A stretch of 64,000 nt of DNA. It comes from CAG-841 sp963656825. Its GTDB lineage: Bacteria > Bacillota > Clostridia > Oscillospirales > CAG-272. Shown piece after piece: positions 8,879-16,685 of the stretch. Both the position numbers and the translations under genes were made by a program. The stretch spans positions 1 to 64,000 of the forward strand of contig CAVKJG010000003.1 of NCBI GenBank assembly GCA_963656825.1, read 5' to 3'. Within the stretch, counting starts at the first letter, position 1; the number at the start of each line of letters is the position of its first letter. The notes beneath the pieces were generated by a model. The model was not told where the DNA came from. It did no database searches and saw only the letters and a program-made list of their open reading frames with translations.

Positions 8879-9721
8879 TTATTTCTGCGCGTCGCCCTCG
8901 CCGCAAAGAAGCTCCAGATTTCTTTTTATCGTAGCCTTGCCCCGCCACGAAAAAGCTCTTTTTCCGAATTCCTCGTCGCTCATCGCGCAAAGCCCGTCCG
9001 CCGTCAGATTTTTTATTCTGTTCTCTCTGAAAAAGCTTATGGGTGTCCTCGCGCCGTTTTTTATCGCCTTCTGCACCAATGGGCAGACAAGCTGACAGAT
9101 ATCGCACCCCCATGCGCTTTTGTATTTTATTATATATTCTTTTTCTTTTTCCGAAAGCTCTCCCTTTTTCTGAGTCACGGCGGAAAGACAATCCGTTCCC
9201 TCCGATATCATCGGGCAGGCTCTTTTGCATGCTCCGCAATGAACGCAATATGAAAGCGGATATTCGCCGTTTTTATCACAGCCGAAGACTTCGGGTTCAA
9301 TATCAGTAAATACTTCGGCAAGAAAAACGAACGAACCGTATTTTTCGTTTATGATAACGTAGCTGTCGCCCATCACGCCGAGTCCGGCGCGGCAGGCGGC
9401 GTCAGCCTCCTCTATCGGAGACTTGTCCGCAAAGCCGACAAATTTCCCGCTGAATTTTTCGGAAAGCCTTCCGCAAAGGCGCGGAAAAAGCGCTTCGCAG
9501 TAAAGATGATAATCCCTCGGGCGCGCATAAAGCGATATGTTTCCCTCGCCGTCATCGTCGTAATACGGAATAAGAAACATTATAACCGTTTTTGCCTCCT
9601 CCGCAGGAAGTCCCGCCCGAACGAGCAGATCGGGACGTCTTACATTGCATTTTTCAATCGGAACGGGAGCAAAGCATTCTATATTTTCCGCGGAAAATAT
9701 CCCGTAAAGCGCTGAATTCAT
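8879..9721 (-). CDS. QueG-like DUF1730 / double 4Fe-4S protein
   Basis: A 280-residue protein resembling epoxyqueuosine reductase. It has an N-terminal DUF1730-like region and two ferredoxin-type clusters: CVHCGACKRACP near residue 160 and CDICQLVCP near residue 206. It is roughly 100 residues shorter than typical QueG and lacks the C-terminal HEAT-like extension. It may be a corrinoid-dependent reductase acting on queuosine tRNA or a paralogue with another substrate. The start ATG 9721 has a GAGGAT site; a divergent topoisomerase promoter lies upstream. Confidence 0.78.
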   Translation of the reverse strand: MNSALYGIFSAENIECFAPVPIEKCNVRRPDLLVRAGLPAEEAKTVIMFLIPYYDDDGEGNISLYARPRDYHLYCEALFPRLCGRLSEKFSGKFVGFADKSPIEEADAACRAGLGVMGDSYVIINEKYGSFVFLAEVFTDIEPEVFGCDKNGEYPLSYCVHCGACKRACPMISEGTDCLSAVTQKKGELSEKEKEYIIKYKSAWGCDICQLVCPLVQKAIKNGARTPISFFRENRIKNLTADGLCAMSDEEFGKRAFSWRGKATIKRNLELLCGEGDAQK

Positions 9722-9760
9722 AAACGTTTATCCTCATAATTGTGTTTTTGCAAATTTTTC

Positions 9761-9789
9761 TTGATTAAAACCTCAACATATGGTATAAT
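9761..9789 (+). promoter_or_regulatory. Sigma-A promoter for the topoisomerase operon
   Basis: TTGATT (9761-9766), a 17-bp spacer and TATAAT (9784-9789), preceded by an extended -10 TGG. The expected start site is near 9796, giving a leader of about 100 nt before ATG 9898. Confidence 0.7.
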
Positions 9790-9897
9790 ATATTGAATTA
9801 AAATAACCGTGTACATTACACCTATGATAAATATTATAACAAATTTTCGGAATAAATCAACACAAAATAAAGCAAAACATTGAGCGGAGTGAAAAAA

Positions 9898-11880
9898 ATG
9901 ACGAACCGTATCCACAATTATGACGACAACAGTATAACGATGCTGAAAGGAGCGGAGCGCGTAAGAGCGCGTCCTGCCGTTATTTTCGGCTCGGACAGCA
10001 TCGAAGGCTGCGAGCATTCCGTTTTTGAAATACTTTCAAACTCCGTGGACGAGGCAAGAGAAGGCTACGGAAACAGAATAAACATAACCGTTTACAACGA
10101 CCGCACCATCTGCATCGAGGATTTCGGGCGCGGCGTTCCGCTCGACTACAACGAAAAGGAGCAAGCCTACAACTGGGAGCTTGTCTACTGCGAGCTTTAT
10201 GCCGGCGGCAAATACAACAACAACGCAAGCGGCGCAAACTACAAATATTCGCTCGGACTCAACGGTCTCGGCGCGGCGGCGACGCAATGCTCGTCGGAAT
10301 TTATGAAGGTTCAGTCGTATCACACGACCGAAATGCTTGAAATGAATTTCAAAAAAGGCGAGCCCGACGGCGAGCTTATCCGCCGTCCGCTTTCAAAAAA
10401 GGAACAGCGCACGGGCACCGTTGTGACGTGGCGTCCCGACCTTGAAGTGTTCACGGACACAAATATCCCGAAAATTTATTTTGAAACCATGCTCGAACGT
10501 CAGGCTGTCGTAAACGCGGGACTGCGATTTGTTTTCCGCTGGCAGACAATGGAGGGCGATTTTGAAGAGAAGGAATATTACTACGAATCCGGCATAAAGG
10601 ATTATATCGCAAGAATGGCGGGAGCGGAGGCTATAACTCCTCCGCAGTATTTTCAGATGGAAACAAAGGGTCGCGACCGCGCCGATAAGGACGATTACAG
10701 CCTGAAAGCCGAATTTGCGTTCTGCTTTTCGAATTCGTTTCAGCTTATTGAGTATTATCACAACTCAAGCTTTCTCGAACACGGCGGCTCGCCCGACAAG
10801 GCGGCAAGAGCGGCGTTCGTGTACGCTATCGACAAATATATAAAGCAGACGGGAAAATACAACAAGACCGATTCGAAGATAACCTTTGCCGATATCGAAG
10901 ACTGTCTTGTTCTCGTGATAAACAGCTTTTCGACCGAAACCTCGTATGCAAACCAGACAAAAAAGGCTATAACAAACGAATTCATAGCCGAAGCCATGAC
11001 CGATTATCTCAAGCGCACGCTTGAAGTTTATTTTGCGGAAAATCCGCTCGACGCCGACAAGATAGCATCGCAGGTGCTTGTAAACAAGCGCAGTCGTGAA
11101 ACGGCGGAAAGCACCCGTCTTAATCTGAAAAAGAAGCTCAGCACGTCAAACGACATAACCTCAAGAGTGGAAAAATTCGTTTCGTGCCGTTCCAAAGATC
11201 CCGAAAGGCGCGAGCTTTATATAGTGGAGGGCGACTCGGCTCTCACCTCCTGCAAGCTCGGCAGGGACGCCGAATTTCAGGCGATAATTCCCGTGCGCGG
11301 AAAAACGCTCAACTGCCTTAAAGCCGGCTACGACAGAATTTTCAAAAGCGAAATCATAACCGATCTTCTCAAGGTCATCGGCTGCGGAGTCGAAGTAAAG
11401 CAAAAGGGCGAGGCGACCTTTGACCTCGATTCGCTGAAATGGAGCAAGATCATAATCTGCACCGATGCCGACGAGGACGGCTTCCAGATAAGAACGCTTA
11501 TACTTACAATGTTTTACCGTCTTCTGCCCACGCTCATAAAGGAAGGAAAAGTCTACATTGCGGAATCGCCGCTTTTTGAGATAGCGTCGAAGGACAAAAT
11601 ATATTTTGCCTACAACGAAAAGGAAAAGCTTGACATATTGAAGCAGATAGGCAATGCAAAATATACGCTTCAGCGCTCGAAGGGTCTCGGCGAAAACGAG
11701 CCGGAAATGATGTGGCAGACAACAATGAATCCCGCCTCGCGCCGTCTGATAAAAATATGCGAAGCCGACAGAGCGCAGACGGAATATATTTTTGAAACGC
11801 TGCTCGGCGACGACATAACCGAAAGAAAAGATTTTATAGCGCACAACGGCAGGCTTTATCTTGCCGATGCGGATATCTGA
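9898..11880 (+). CDS. Type IIA topoisomerase subunit B (ParE/GyrB-like, divergent)
   Basis: ATPase subunit of a gyrase/topo IV-type enzyme, 660 residues from ATG 9898 (GGAG site; an in-frame TTG at 9880 is less likely). GHKL ATPase motifs are visible but divergent: NSVDEAREGYGN near residue 45, DFGRGVP, and LGLNGLGAAATQC as the ATP lid in place of the usual GLHGVGAS. The TOPRIM domain has EGDSA near residue 443 and DADEDGFQIRT where most homologues have DADVDGxHIRT, so the canonical His is Gln. The subunit A gene follows after 20 bp. Such divergence suggests a second topoisomerase alongside housekeeping gyrase elsewhere. Confidence 0.88.
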   Translation: MTNRIHNYDDNSITMLKGAERVRARPAVIFGSDSIEGCEHSVFEILSNSVDEAREGYGNRINITVYNDRTICIEDFGRGVPLDYNEKEQAYNWELVYCELYAGGKYNNNASGANYKYSLGLNGLGAAATQCSSEFMKVQSYHTTEMLEMNFKKGEPDGELIRRPLSKKEQRTGTVVTWRPDLEVFTDTNIPKIYFETMLERQAVVNAGLRFVFRWQTMEGDFEEKEYYYESGIKDYIARMAGAEAITPPQYFQMETKGRDRADKDDYSLKAEFAFCFSNSFQLIEYYHNSSFLEHGGSPDKAARAAFVYAIDKYIKQTGKYNKTDSKITFADIEDCLVLVINSFSTETSYANQTKKAITNEFIAEAMTDYLKRTLEVYFAENPLDADKIASQVLVNKRSRETAESTRLNLKKKLSTSNDITSRVEKFVSCRSKDPERRELYIVEGDSALTSCKLGRDAEFQAIIPVRGKTLNCLKAGYDRIFKSEIITDLLKVIGCGVEVKQKGEATFDLDSLKWSKIIICTDADEDGFQIRTLILTMFYRLLPTLIKEGKVYIAESPLFEIASKDKIYFAYNEKEKLDILKQIGNAKYTLQRSKGLGENEPEMMWQTTMNPASRRLIKICEADRAQTEYIFETLLGDDITERKDFIAHNGRLYLADADI

Positions 11881-11900
11881 GTTAAGGGAGGATACGAAAA

Positions 11901-14099
11901 ATGGCAAGAAAAAAGAAAAGCGACCAGATAACCTTTGACGACCTCCCCGCCGCGCTCCCGACGGATCAGCCCATAACCGAAACCATAGAAAAAAACTATA
12001 TGCCGTACGTTATGTCGGTGATAGTTTCGCGCGCGATACCCGAAATCGACGGGTTCAAGCCGTCGCACAGAAAGCTGCTTTATACAATGTATAAAATGGG
12101 ACTTCTGACCGGCGGCAGAACGAAGAGCGCAAACATCGTAGGTCAGACGATGAGGCTCAACCCTCACGGCGACGCCGCAATTTACGAAACAATGGTAAGA
12201 CTGACGCGCGGAAACGAGGCGCTGCTTCATCCGTTTGTCGATTCAAAGGGAAGCTTCGGAAAGCAGTACAGCCGCGATATGGCGTATGCCGCATCGCGCT
12301 ATACCGAGGCAAAGCTCGATCCCATCTGCACCGAAATATTCGGCGGAATAGACCGCGACGCCGTCGATCTCGTTCCGAACTACGACAACACGACAACCGA
12401 GCCTTCCCTGCTCCCGACGTCGTTTCCGAACATTCTCGTTTCGGCGAACATGGGCATTGCCGTCGGACTTCAGAGCCAGATATGTTCTTTCAACTTGGGC
12501 GAGGTGTGCGACGGAACAATAGCCGTCCTGCGAAATCCAGCGCTTTCGACGGACGAGCTTATGGATATAATCAAAGCGCCCGATTTTCCCGGCGGCGCCG
12601 GACTTATCTATAATCGCGAGCAGATGAAAAGCCTTTTTGAAACGGGACGCGGAAAGGTCACTCTGCGTTCGCGCTACGTTTACGATAAAAACGCCGGCTG
12701 TATAGAAATAGTCGAAATTCCGTATTCAACATCGATCGAGCTTATATTCAAAAAGCTCACCGATATGATAAAAGAAGGTCAGCTCAAAGAAGTCACGGAC
12801 GTGCGCGACGAAATAGACCTTCACGGCTTCAAGCTGACGCTCGATATCCGTCGCGGAACGGATCCCGATATGCTTATGGCAAAGCTGTTCAGAAAAACTC
12901 CCCTGCAGGACGATTTTTCCTGCAACTTCAATGTGCTTATCGACGGCGAGCCGCGCCTTCTCGGCGTAAGGGCGATAATCGACGAATGGATAAAATTCAG
13001 AATGAAGTGCGTAAGCCGCACTCTGAATTTCGACCTCGGCAAAAAATGCGAAAAGCTTCATCTGCTGCTCGGTCTCGGAGAAATACTCCTTGACATAGAT
13101 AAAGCAATAAAAATCGTCCGCGAAACCGAAAAGGATGCGGACGTCGTTCCCAATCTTATGGCGGGCTTCGGAATAGATCGGGTTCAGGCGGAATACATTG
13201 CGGAGATAAAGCTCCGTCATCTCAACCGCGAATACATTATCGAGCGCATAAAGGAAATAGAGGACTTAAAGCGCGAGATAGAGGATCTGCGCGAAACGCT
13301 CGGCTCGGAAAAGAAGCTGAAAAAGCTCATTGCCGCTCAGCTTGAAGAAGTGAAGAAAAAGTATGCCGTGCCGAGAAAAACACGTCTGATAGTTGAAGAC
13401 ACCGTAACCGAATACAAGGAAGAGGACTTTGTTGACAACTACAACGTCAAATTCTATTTCACGCGCGGCGGATATTTCAAGAAAATAACGCTCACCTCGC
13501 TTCGCGGCGCGGACGAGCAGAAGCTCAAGGACGGCGACGAGATCGCGCAGGTGACGGACGGCGAAAATATATCCGAGCTTTTGTTTGTTTCGGACAGACA
13601 GCGCATTTATCGCGCAAAGGCGTCGGATTTCGATGCCTGCAAGGCTTCCGCCCTCGGCGATTACATTCCGGCAAAGCTCGGCTTTGAAAAGGACGAAAGA
13701 GTCATCGCCATGGATTCGGATACAAAATTCGATTCAAAGCATTTTGTCGTTTATATTTTTGAAAACGGCAAGGGCGTAAAAATTCCGCTCTCTCTGTATG
13801 AAACGAAAACCCCGCGCAAAAAGCTTGTCGCGGCATATTCCGCGGCATCGCCGATAGTCGCCGCGTTCTTTATATCCGAAAACGAGGATATTATTCTTGT
13901 AAATTCGCAAAACAAAGCCGTTGTGATTAACACAAAGCTTATTCCCGAAAAAGCGACAAGAACCGCGGGCGGCGTAACGCTGTTTACGCTTAAGGGCGAT
14001 CAGAGGATAACCGTCGCAAGCCGCGATATCGAAAGCTTTTCCGGAAGCGCACGTTGCAGAAAAATAAAGATTCCGGCAAGCGGAACATCGCTTGACTGA
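11901..14099 (+). CDS. Type IIA topoisomerase subunit A (ParC/GyrA-like, divergent)
   Basis: DNA breakage-reunion subunit, 732 residues. The catalytic tyrosine lies in AASRYTEAKLDPIC near residue 135. In the quinolone-binding helix, NPHGDAAIYE replaces HPHGDSAVYD, so the usual Ser is Ala and the usual acidic Asp is Glu. The C-terminal region from about residue 495 has pinwheel-like blades (RGGYFKKITL and others), but no canonical GyrA box (QRRGGKG) is seen, which favours decatenase/topo IV-like activity over supercoiling. GGGAGGAT precedes ATG 11901, 20 bp after the subunit B stop. Confidence 0.88.
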   Translation: MARKKKSDQITFDDLPAALPTDQPITETIEKNYMPYVMSVIVSRAIPEIDGFKPSHRKLLYTMYKMGLLTGGRTKSANIVGQTMRLNPHGDAAIYETMVRLTRGNEALLHPFVDSKGSFGKQYSRDMAYAASRYTEAKLDPICTEIFGGIDRDAVDLVPNYDNTTTEPSLLPTSFPNILVSANMGIAVGLQSQICSFNLGEVCDGTIAVLRNPALSTDELMDIIKAPDFPGGAGLIYNREQMKSLFETGRGKVTLRSRYVYDKNAGCIEIVEIPYSTSIELIFKKLTDMIKEGQLKEVTDVRDEIDLHGFKLTLDIRRGTDPDMLMAKLFRKTPLQDDFSCNFNVLIDGEPRLLGVRAIIDEWIKFRMKCVSRTLNFDLGKKCEKLHLLLGLGEILLDIDKAIKIVRETEKDADVVPNLMAGFGIDRVQAEYIAEIKLRHLNREYIIERIKEIEDLKREIEDLRETLGSEKKLKKLIAAQLEEVKKKYAVPRKTRLIVEDTVTEYKEEDFVDNYNVKFYFTRGGYFKKITLTSLRGADEQKLKDGDEIAQVTDGENISELLFVSDRQRIYRAKASDFDACKASALGDYIPAKLGFEKDERVIAMDSDTKFDSKHFVVYIFENGKGVKIPLSLYETKTPRKKLVAAYSAASPIVAAFFISENEDIILVNSQNKAVVINTKLIPEKATRTAGGVTLFTLKGDQRITVASRDIESFSGSARCRKIKIPASGTSLD

Positions 14100-14114
14100 T
14101 CCGACGGAGGAGCT

Positions 14115-14726
14115 ATGACCGACGTATATATAATCTGCTCCGACGGGGTATTCCGTCGGATGCTGGAGCTTGAGCTTACGGAATACGGCGCAAACGTAAT
14201 GCCGGAGGGCAGCGCCGTGACGGCGCCGTGCGCCGCCGTGATTTCAGCTCCGGATATTGACAGGGCTATCCTGCCGCAAAACGAATGTCTTACCGTGATA
14301 TTCGGATATCCCGAAGAGCTTTCGGGCGTTTCGGCGGCAAGTCCTTCGGCGGTGCTTGTCCGCCCGTTCGATACGGGCGAGCTTATGCGCGTGCTTTTCG
14401 GAGAAAGCAAAGCGCAGTCCGCGCCGACGATAAGAAAAATCACCGCCTCCGGCAGACTTACGGCAGACGCCGAAAAACGCACGGTAAGCTATCTCGGAGC
14501 GACCTCCCGCCTGACAAAGCGCGAATTTGCCCTGTTTGAATATCTTTACGGACGAAAAGGCAGCGAGGTTTCCAGAAGCGAGCTTTACGACAACATATGG
14601 GGCGGCGGCGACGGAGAAAACGTCGTTGACGTTTACATCTGCTATCTGCGCGAAAAGCTTGAAAACAAATTCGGGGTAAAGCTTATCCGCACGGTCAGGG
14701 GCAAGGGCTATATGTTTGAAGAATAA
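14115..14726 (+). CDS. Orphan OmpR/PhoB-type regulator with degenerate receiver
   Basis: A 203-residue protein. Residues 1-115 resemble a receiver fold but lack recognisable phosphorylation chemistry: the strand that should end in the acceptor Asp reads CAAVISAPD, there is no N-terminal acidic pair, and the conserved Lys before Pro is Arg (VLVRPFD). Residues 120-203 are a typical OmpR-type winged helix (LTKREFALFEYL ... VDVYICYLREKLENK ... VRGKGYMFE). No histidine kinase is adjacent. The GGAGGAGCT site lies 15 bp after the topoisomerase gene and tadA follows after 12 bp, so it is likely controlled by expression level or ligand rather than phosphorylation. Confidence 0.8.
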   Translation: MTDVYIICSDGVFRRMLELELTEYGANVMPEGSAVTAPCAAVISAPDIDRAILPQNECLTVIFGYPEELSGVSAASPSAVLVRPFDTGELMRVLFGESKAQSAPTIRKITASGRLTADAEKRTVSYLGATSRLTKREFALFEYLYGRKGSEVSRSELYDNIWGGGDGENVVDVYICYLREKLENKFGVKLIRTVRGKGYMFEE

Positions 14727-14738
14727 AGAGGCGCAGAT

Positions 14739-15218
14739 ATGAAAATAATTTCACGCGACGAATATTTTATGGGCATTGCGCTGAAGGAAGCCGATAAGGC
14801 GGCCGCTCTCGGAGAGGTTCCGGTGGGAGCGGTCGTCGTATGGGGAAACAGAATAATTTCGCGTGCGTTCAACACGCGCGAAACGGACAAAAACGCTCTT
14901 TGCCACGCCGAAATAAAAGCGATAGACAAGGCGTGCCGGAGACTCGGCGGCTGGCGACTTTTTATGTGCGAACTTTTTGTCACGCTCGAGCCGTGCCCGA
15001 TGTGCGCCGGCGCAATAATAAATTCAAGAATAAAGCGTGTCGTTTTCGGCGCGCGCGATGAAAAGGCGGGAGCAGTGGTGTCACGCGAGGAGACGTTTTC
15101 GCTCGGCTTCAACCACACGCCCGAGGTGACCGAGGGCGTTCTTTCGGAGGAATGTGCAAAAAAGCTGTCCGACTTTTTTGCAGATCTCCGCGAAAAACGG
15201 AGAAAATATAAAAAATGA
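14739..15218 (+). CDS. tadA: tRNA adenosine(34) deaminase
   Basis: Converts A34 to inosine in tRNA-Arg(ACG), allowing wobble decoding. 159 residues, the usual length. The zinc deaminase signature is complete: HAE near residue 54 (His ligand and catalytic Glu) and EPCPMCAGAI near residues 84-93 (two Cys ligands). An AGAGGCG site precedes ATG 14739. It ends the topoisomerase/regulator transcription unit. Confidence 0.95.
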   Translation: MKIISRDEYFMGIALKEADKAAALGEVPVGAVVVWGNRIISRAFNTRETDKNALCHAEIKAIDKACRRLGGWRLFMCELFVTLEPCPMCAGAIINSRIKRVVFGARDEKAGAVVSREETFSLGFNHTPEVTEGVLSEECAKKLSDFFADLREKRRKYKK

Positions 15219-15264
15219 CGGAGTTTTGAGCGGAATTTTGTAATTATTTCCGTACAAAATATAT

Positions 15265-15293
15265 TTGACTTTTTTCCGTATATGTGGTAACAT
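15265..15293 (+). promoter_or_regulatory. Sigma-A promoter for the DUF3048 lipoprotein
   Basis: TTGACT (15265-15270), a 17-bp spacer and TAACAT (15288-15293) with extended -10 TGG. The leader is about 70 nt, and GAAAGGAAG is the ribosome binding site. Confidence 0.6.
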
Positions 15294-15369
15294 ATAAATT
15301 ACACAAGCGGCACATACAAGAACAGGAGCGGGAAACCCTGCCCGAAGGAAAAGAAAGGAAGTCCGTTCG

Positions 15370-16644
15370 ATGAAGAAAGAACTCAAACAAATATTACTTA
15401 TGATTTTGACAATAGCCATTGTCGCGTCGTTCTGCGCGACGGCTATAAGCTGCGGAAACAGCGAAAGCAAGCAGACCTCCGAGGAAGGCGGTCTTACGCT
15501 GAAGCCGAGCACCACGGAAACGACCTCAACGGCAGCAACGACAGCTCCCGTATCCACAACAACGGAAAATTCCGATACATCGACGGATACAGCCGTTGAA
15601 ACGACAAAGCCGATAACTCCGGTCGAAACCGGTACATACACAAATCCTCTTACGGGACTTAAAACAAGCGTAACCGACCCTTCAAACAAACGTCCCGTCG
15701 CAATAGTTGTTGACAACATTTCAAACGCCTACAAGAATCAGAAGGGTCTTTATCAGGCAGATATACTTTACGAAGCGCTCGTCGCTCCGGGCATCACGCG
15801 TTATCTTGCCGTAATCGAAGATTATGAATCCGTAAAGGATATCTGCAACGTCCGTTCGGGCAGAGATTATCACATAGATATCGCACAGGGACACAACGCC
15901 ATACTCGTCTGCCACGGCGGTTCGATAACGGACAATTATGACTTCTATCAGCTCGTTGTGAAAAGACTCGGCAGCCGTTATTCGTTTGTCGATACAAAGG
16001 ACGAATACGTTACGGGCACAGAAGAAGGCGGAAAGAAATACGGCACGGTACAGAATTACAAGTCCCGTTCGGATATTCTTTATGATACGGTCGTAAACGG
16101 CTCGGCTCTCAAAATAATGGTGACGGGCAAATCGTCCAAGTTTGCAAACAGCGGCGCAGGCTACACCGGCGCTCCGAACGGTTTCAGCTTCGGAACAAGC
16201 TCCGCTTCATCCTCGTCAATCTCTGCAAAGACGGTAACGGTACAGTTCACAATGGATAACAGCTCCAGCACAAAGGACGTTACCTTTACATACGATTCCG
16301 CATCGGACAAATACATCCGTTCACAGATCGCGGTAAACGGTCTGAGCGGCGAGGAGCTTTCCTTTACGAACGTTATCTTCCTCGGCGTTAAGGTAACTCA
16401 GGGCAAAGGCACGGAAGAAGATCCCAGAATGGCTCTTATCGACGTAACGGGCTCGGGCAAGGGCTATTACTGCTACGGCGGCAAGATGGTTGCCATCAAG
16501 TGGACAAAGACAAAAGACGGCGCGCTCAGGCTTATGACCGAGAGCGGCGCAGAGCTTACCCTTTCCGCAGGAAACACCTATATCGGCTATCTTGAAAAAG
16601 GCTATGTAGACGAGTTTCCTTCAAAAGGCTATCACGCAAACTGA
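15370..16644 (+). CDS. DUF3048 (YerB-like) lipoprotein
   Basis: A 424-residue secreted lipoprotein. Signal peptide 1-29 ends in the lipobox-like ATAISC. Residues 30-95 are a Ser/Thr-rich linker of the kind that spans the cell wall. The DUF3048 domain follows, starting at NPLTGLK and including the characteristic RPVAIVVDN, ADILYEALV and VRSGRDYH segments; the C-terminal half has the matching YerB tail (LSAGNTYIGYL near the end). The family is envelope-associated with no established reaction. It has its own promoter and a strong terminator, so it is monocistronic. Confidence 0.88.
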   Translation: MKKELKQILLMILTIAIVASFCATAISCGNSESKQTSEEGGLTLKPSTTETTSTAATTAPVSTTTENSDTSTDTAVETTKPITPVETGTYTNPLTGLKTSVTDPSNKRPVAIVVDNISNAYKNQKGLYQADILYEALVAPGITRYLAVIEDYESVKDICNVRSGRDYHIDIAQGHNAILVCHGGSITDNYDFYQLVVKRLGSRYSFVDTKDEYVTGTEEGGKKYGTVQNYKSRSDILYDTVVNGSALKIMVTGKSSKFANSGAGYTGAPNGFSFGTSSASSSSISAKTVTVQFTMDNSSSTKDVTFTYDSASDKYIRSQIAVNGLSGEELSFTNVIFLGVKVTQGKGTEEDPRMALIDVTGSGKGYYCYGGKMVAIKWTKTKDGALRLMTESGAELTLSAGNTYIGYLEKGYVDEFPSKGYHAN

Positions 16645-16655
16645 ATAAAATAAAA

Positions 16656-16685
16656 AAAATCCCCGCGCGAGCGGGGATTTTTTTC
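16656..16685. terminator. Bidirectional terminator
   Basis: AAAATCCCCGC / GCGGGGATTTT around a GCGA loop, with A-rich and T-rich flanks on both sides. It serves the DUF3048 gene on plus and the GH94 gene on minus, whose stop overlaps it. Confidence 0.9.
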
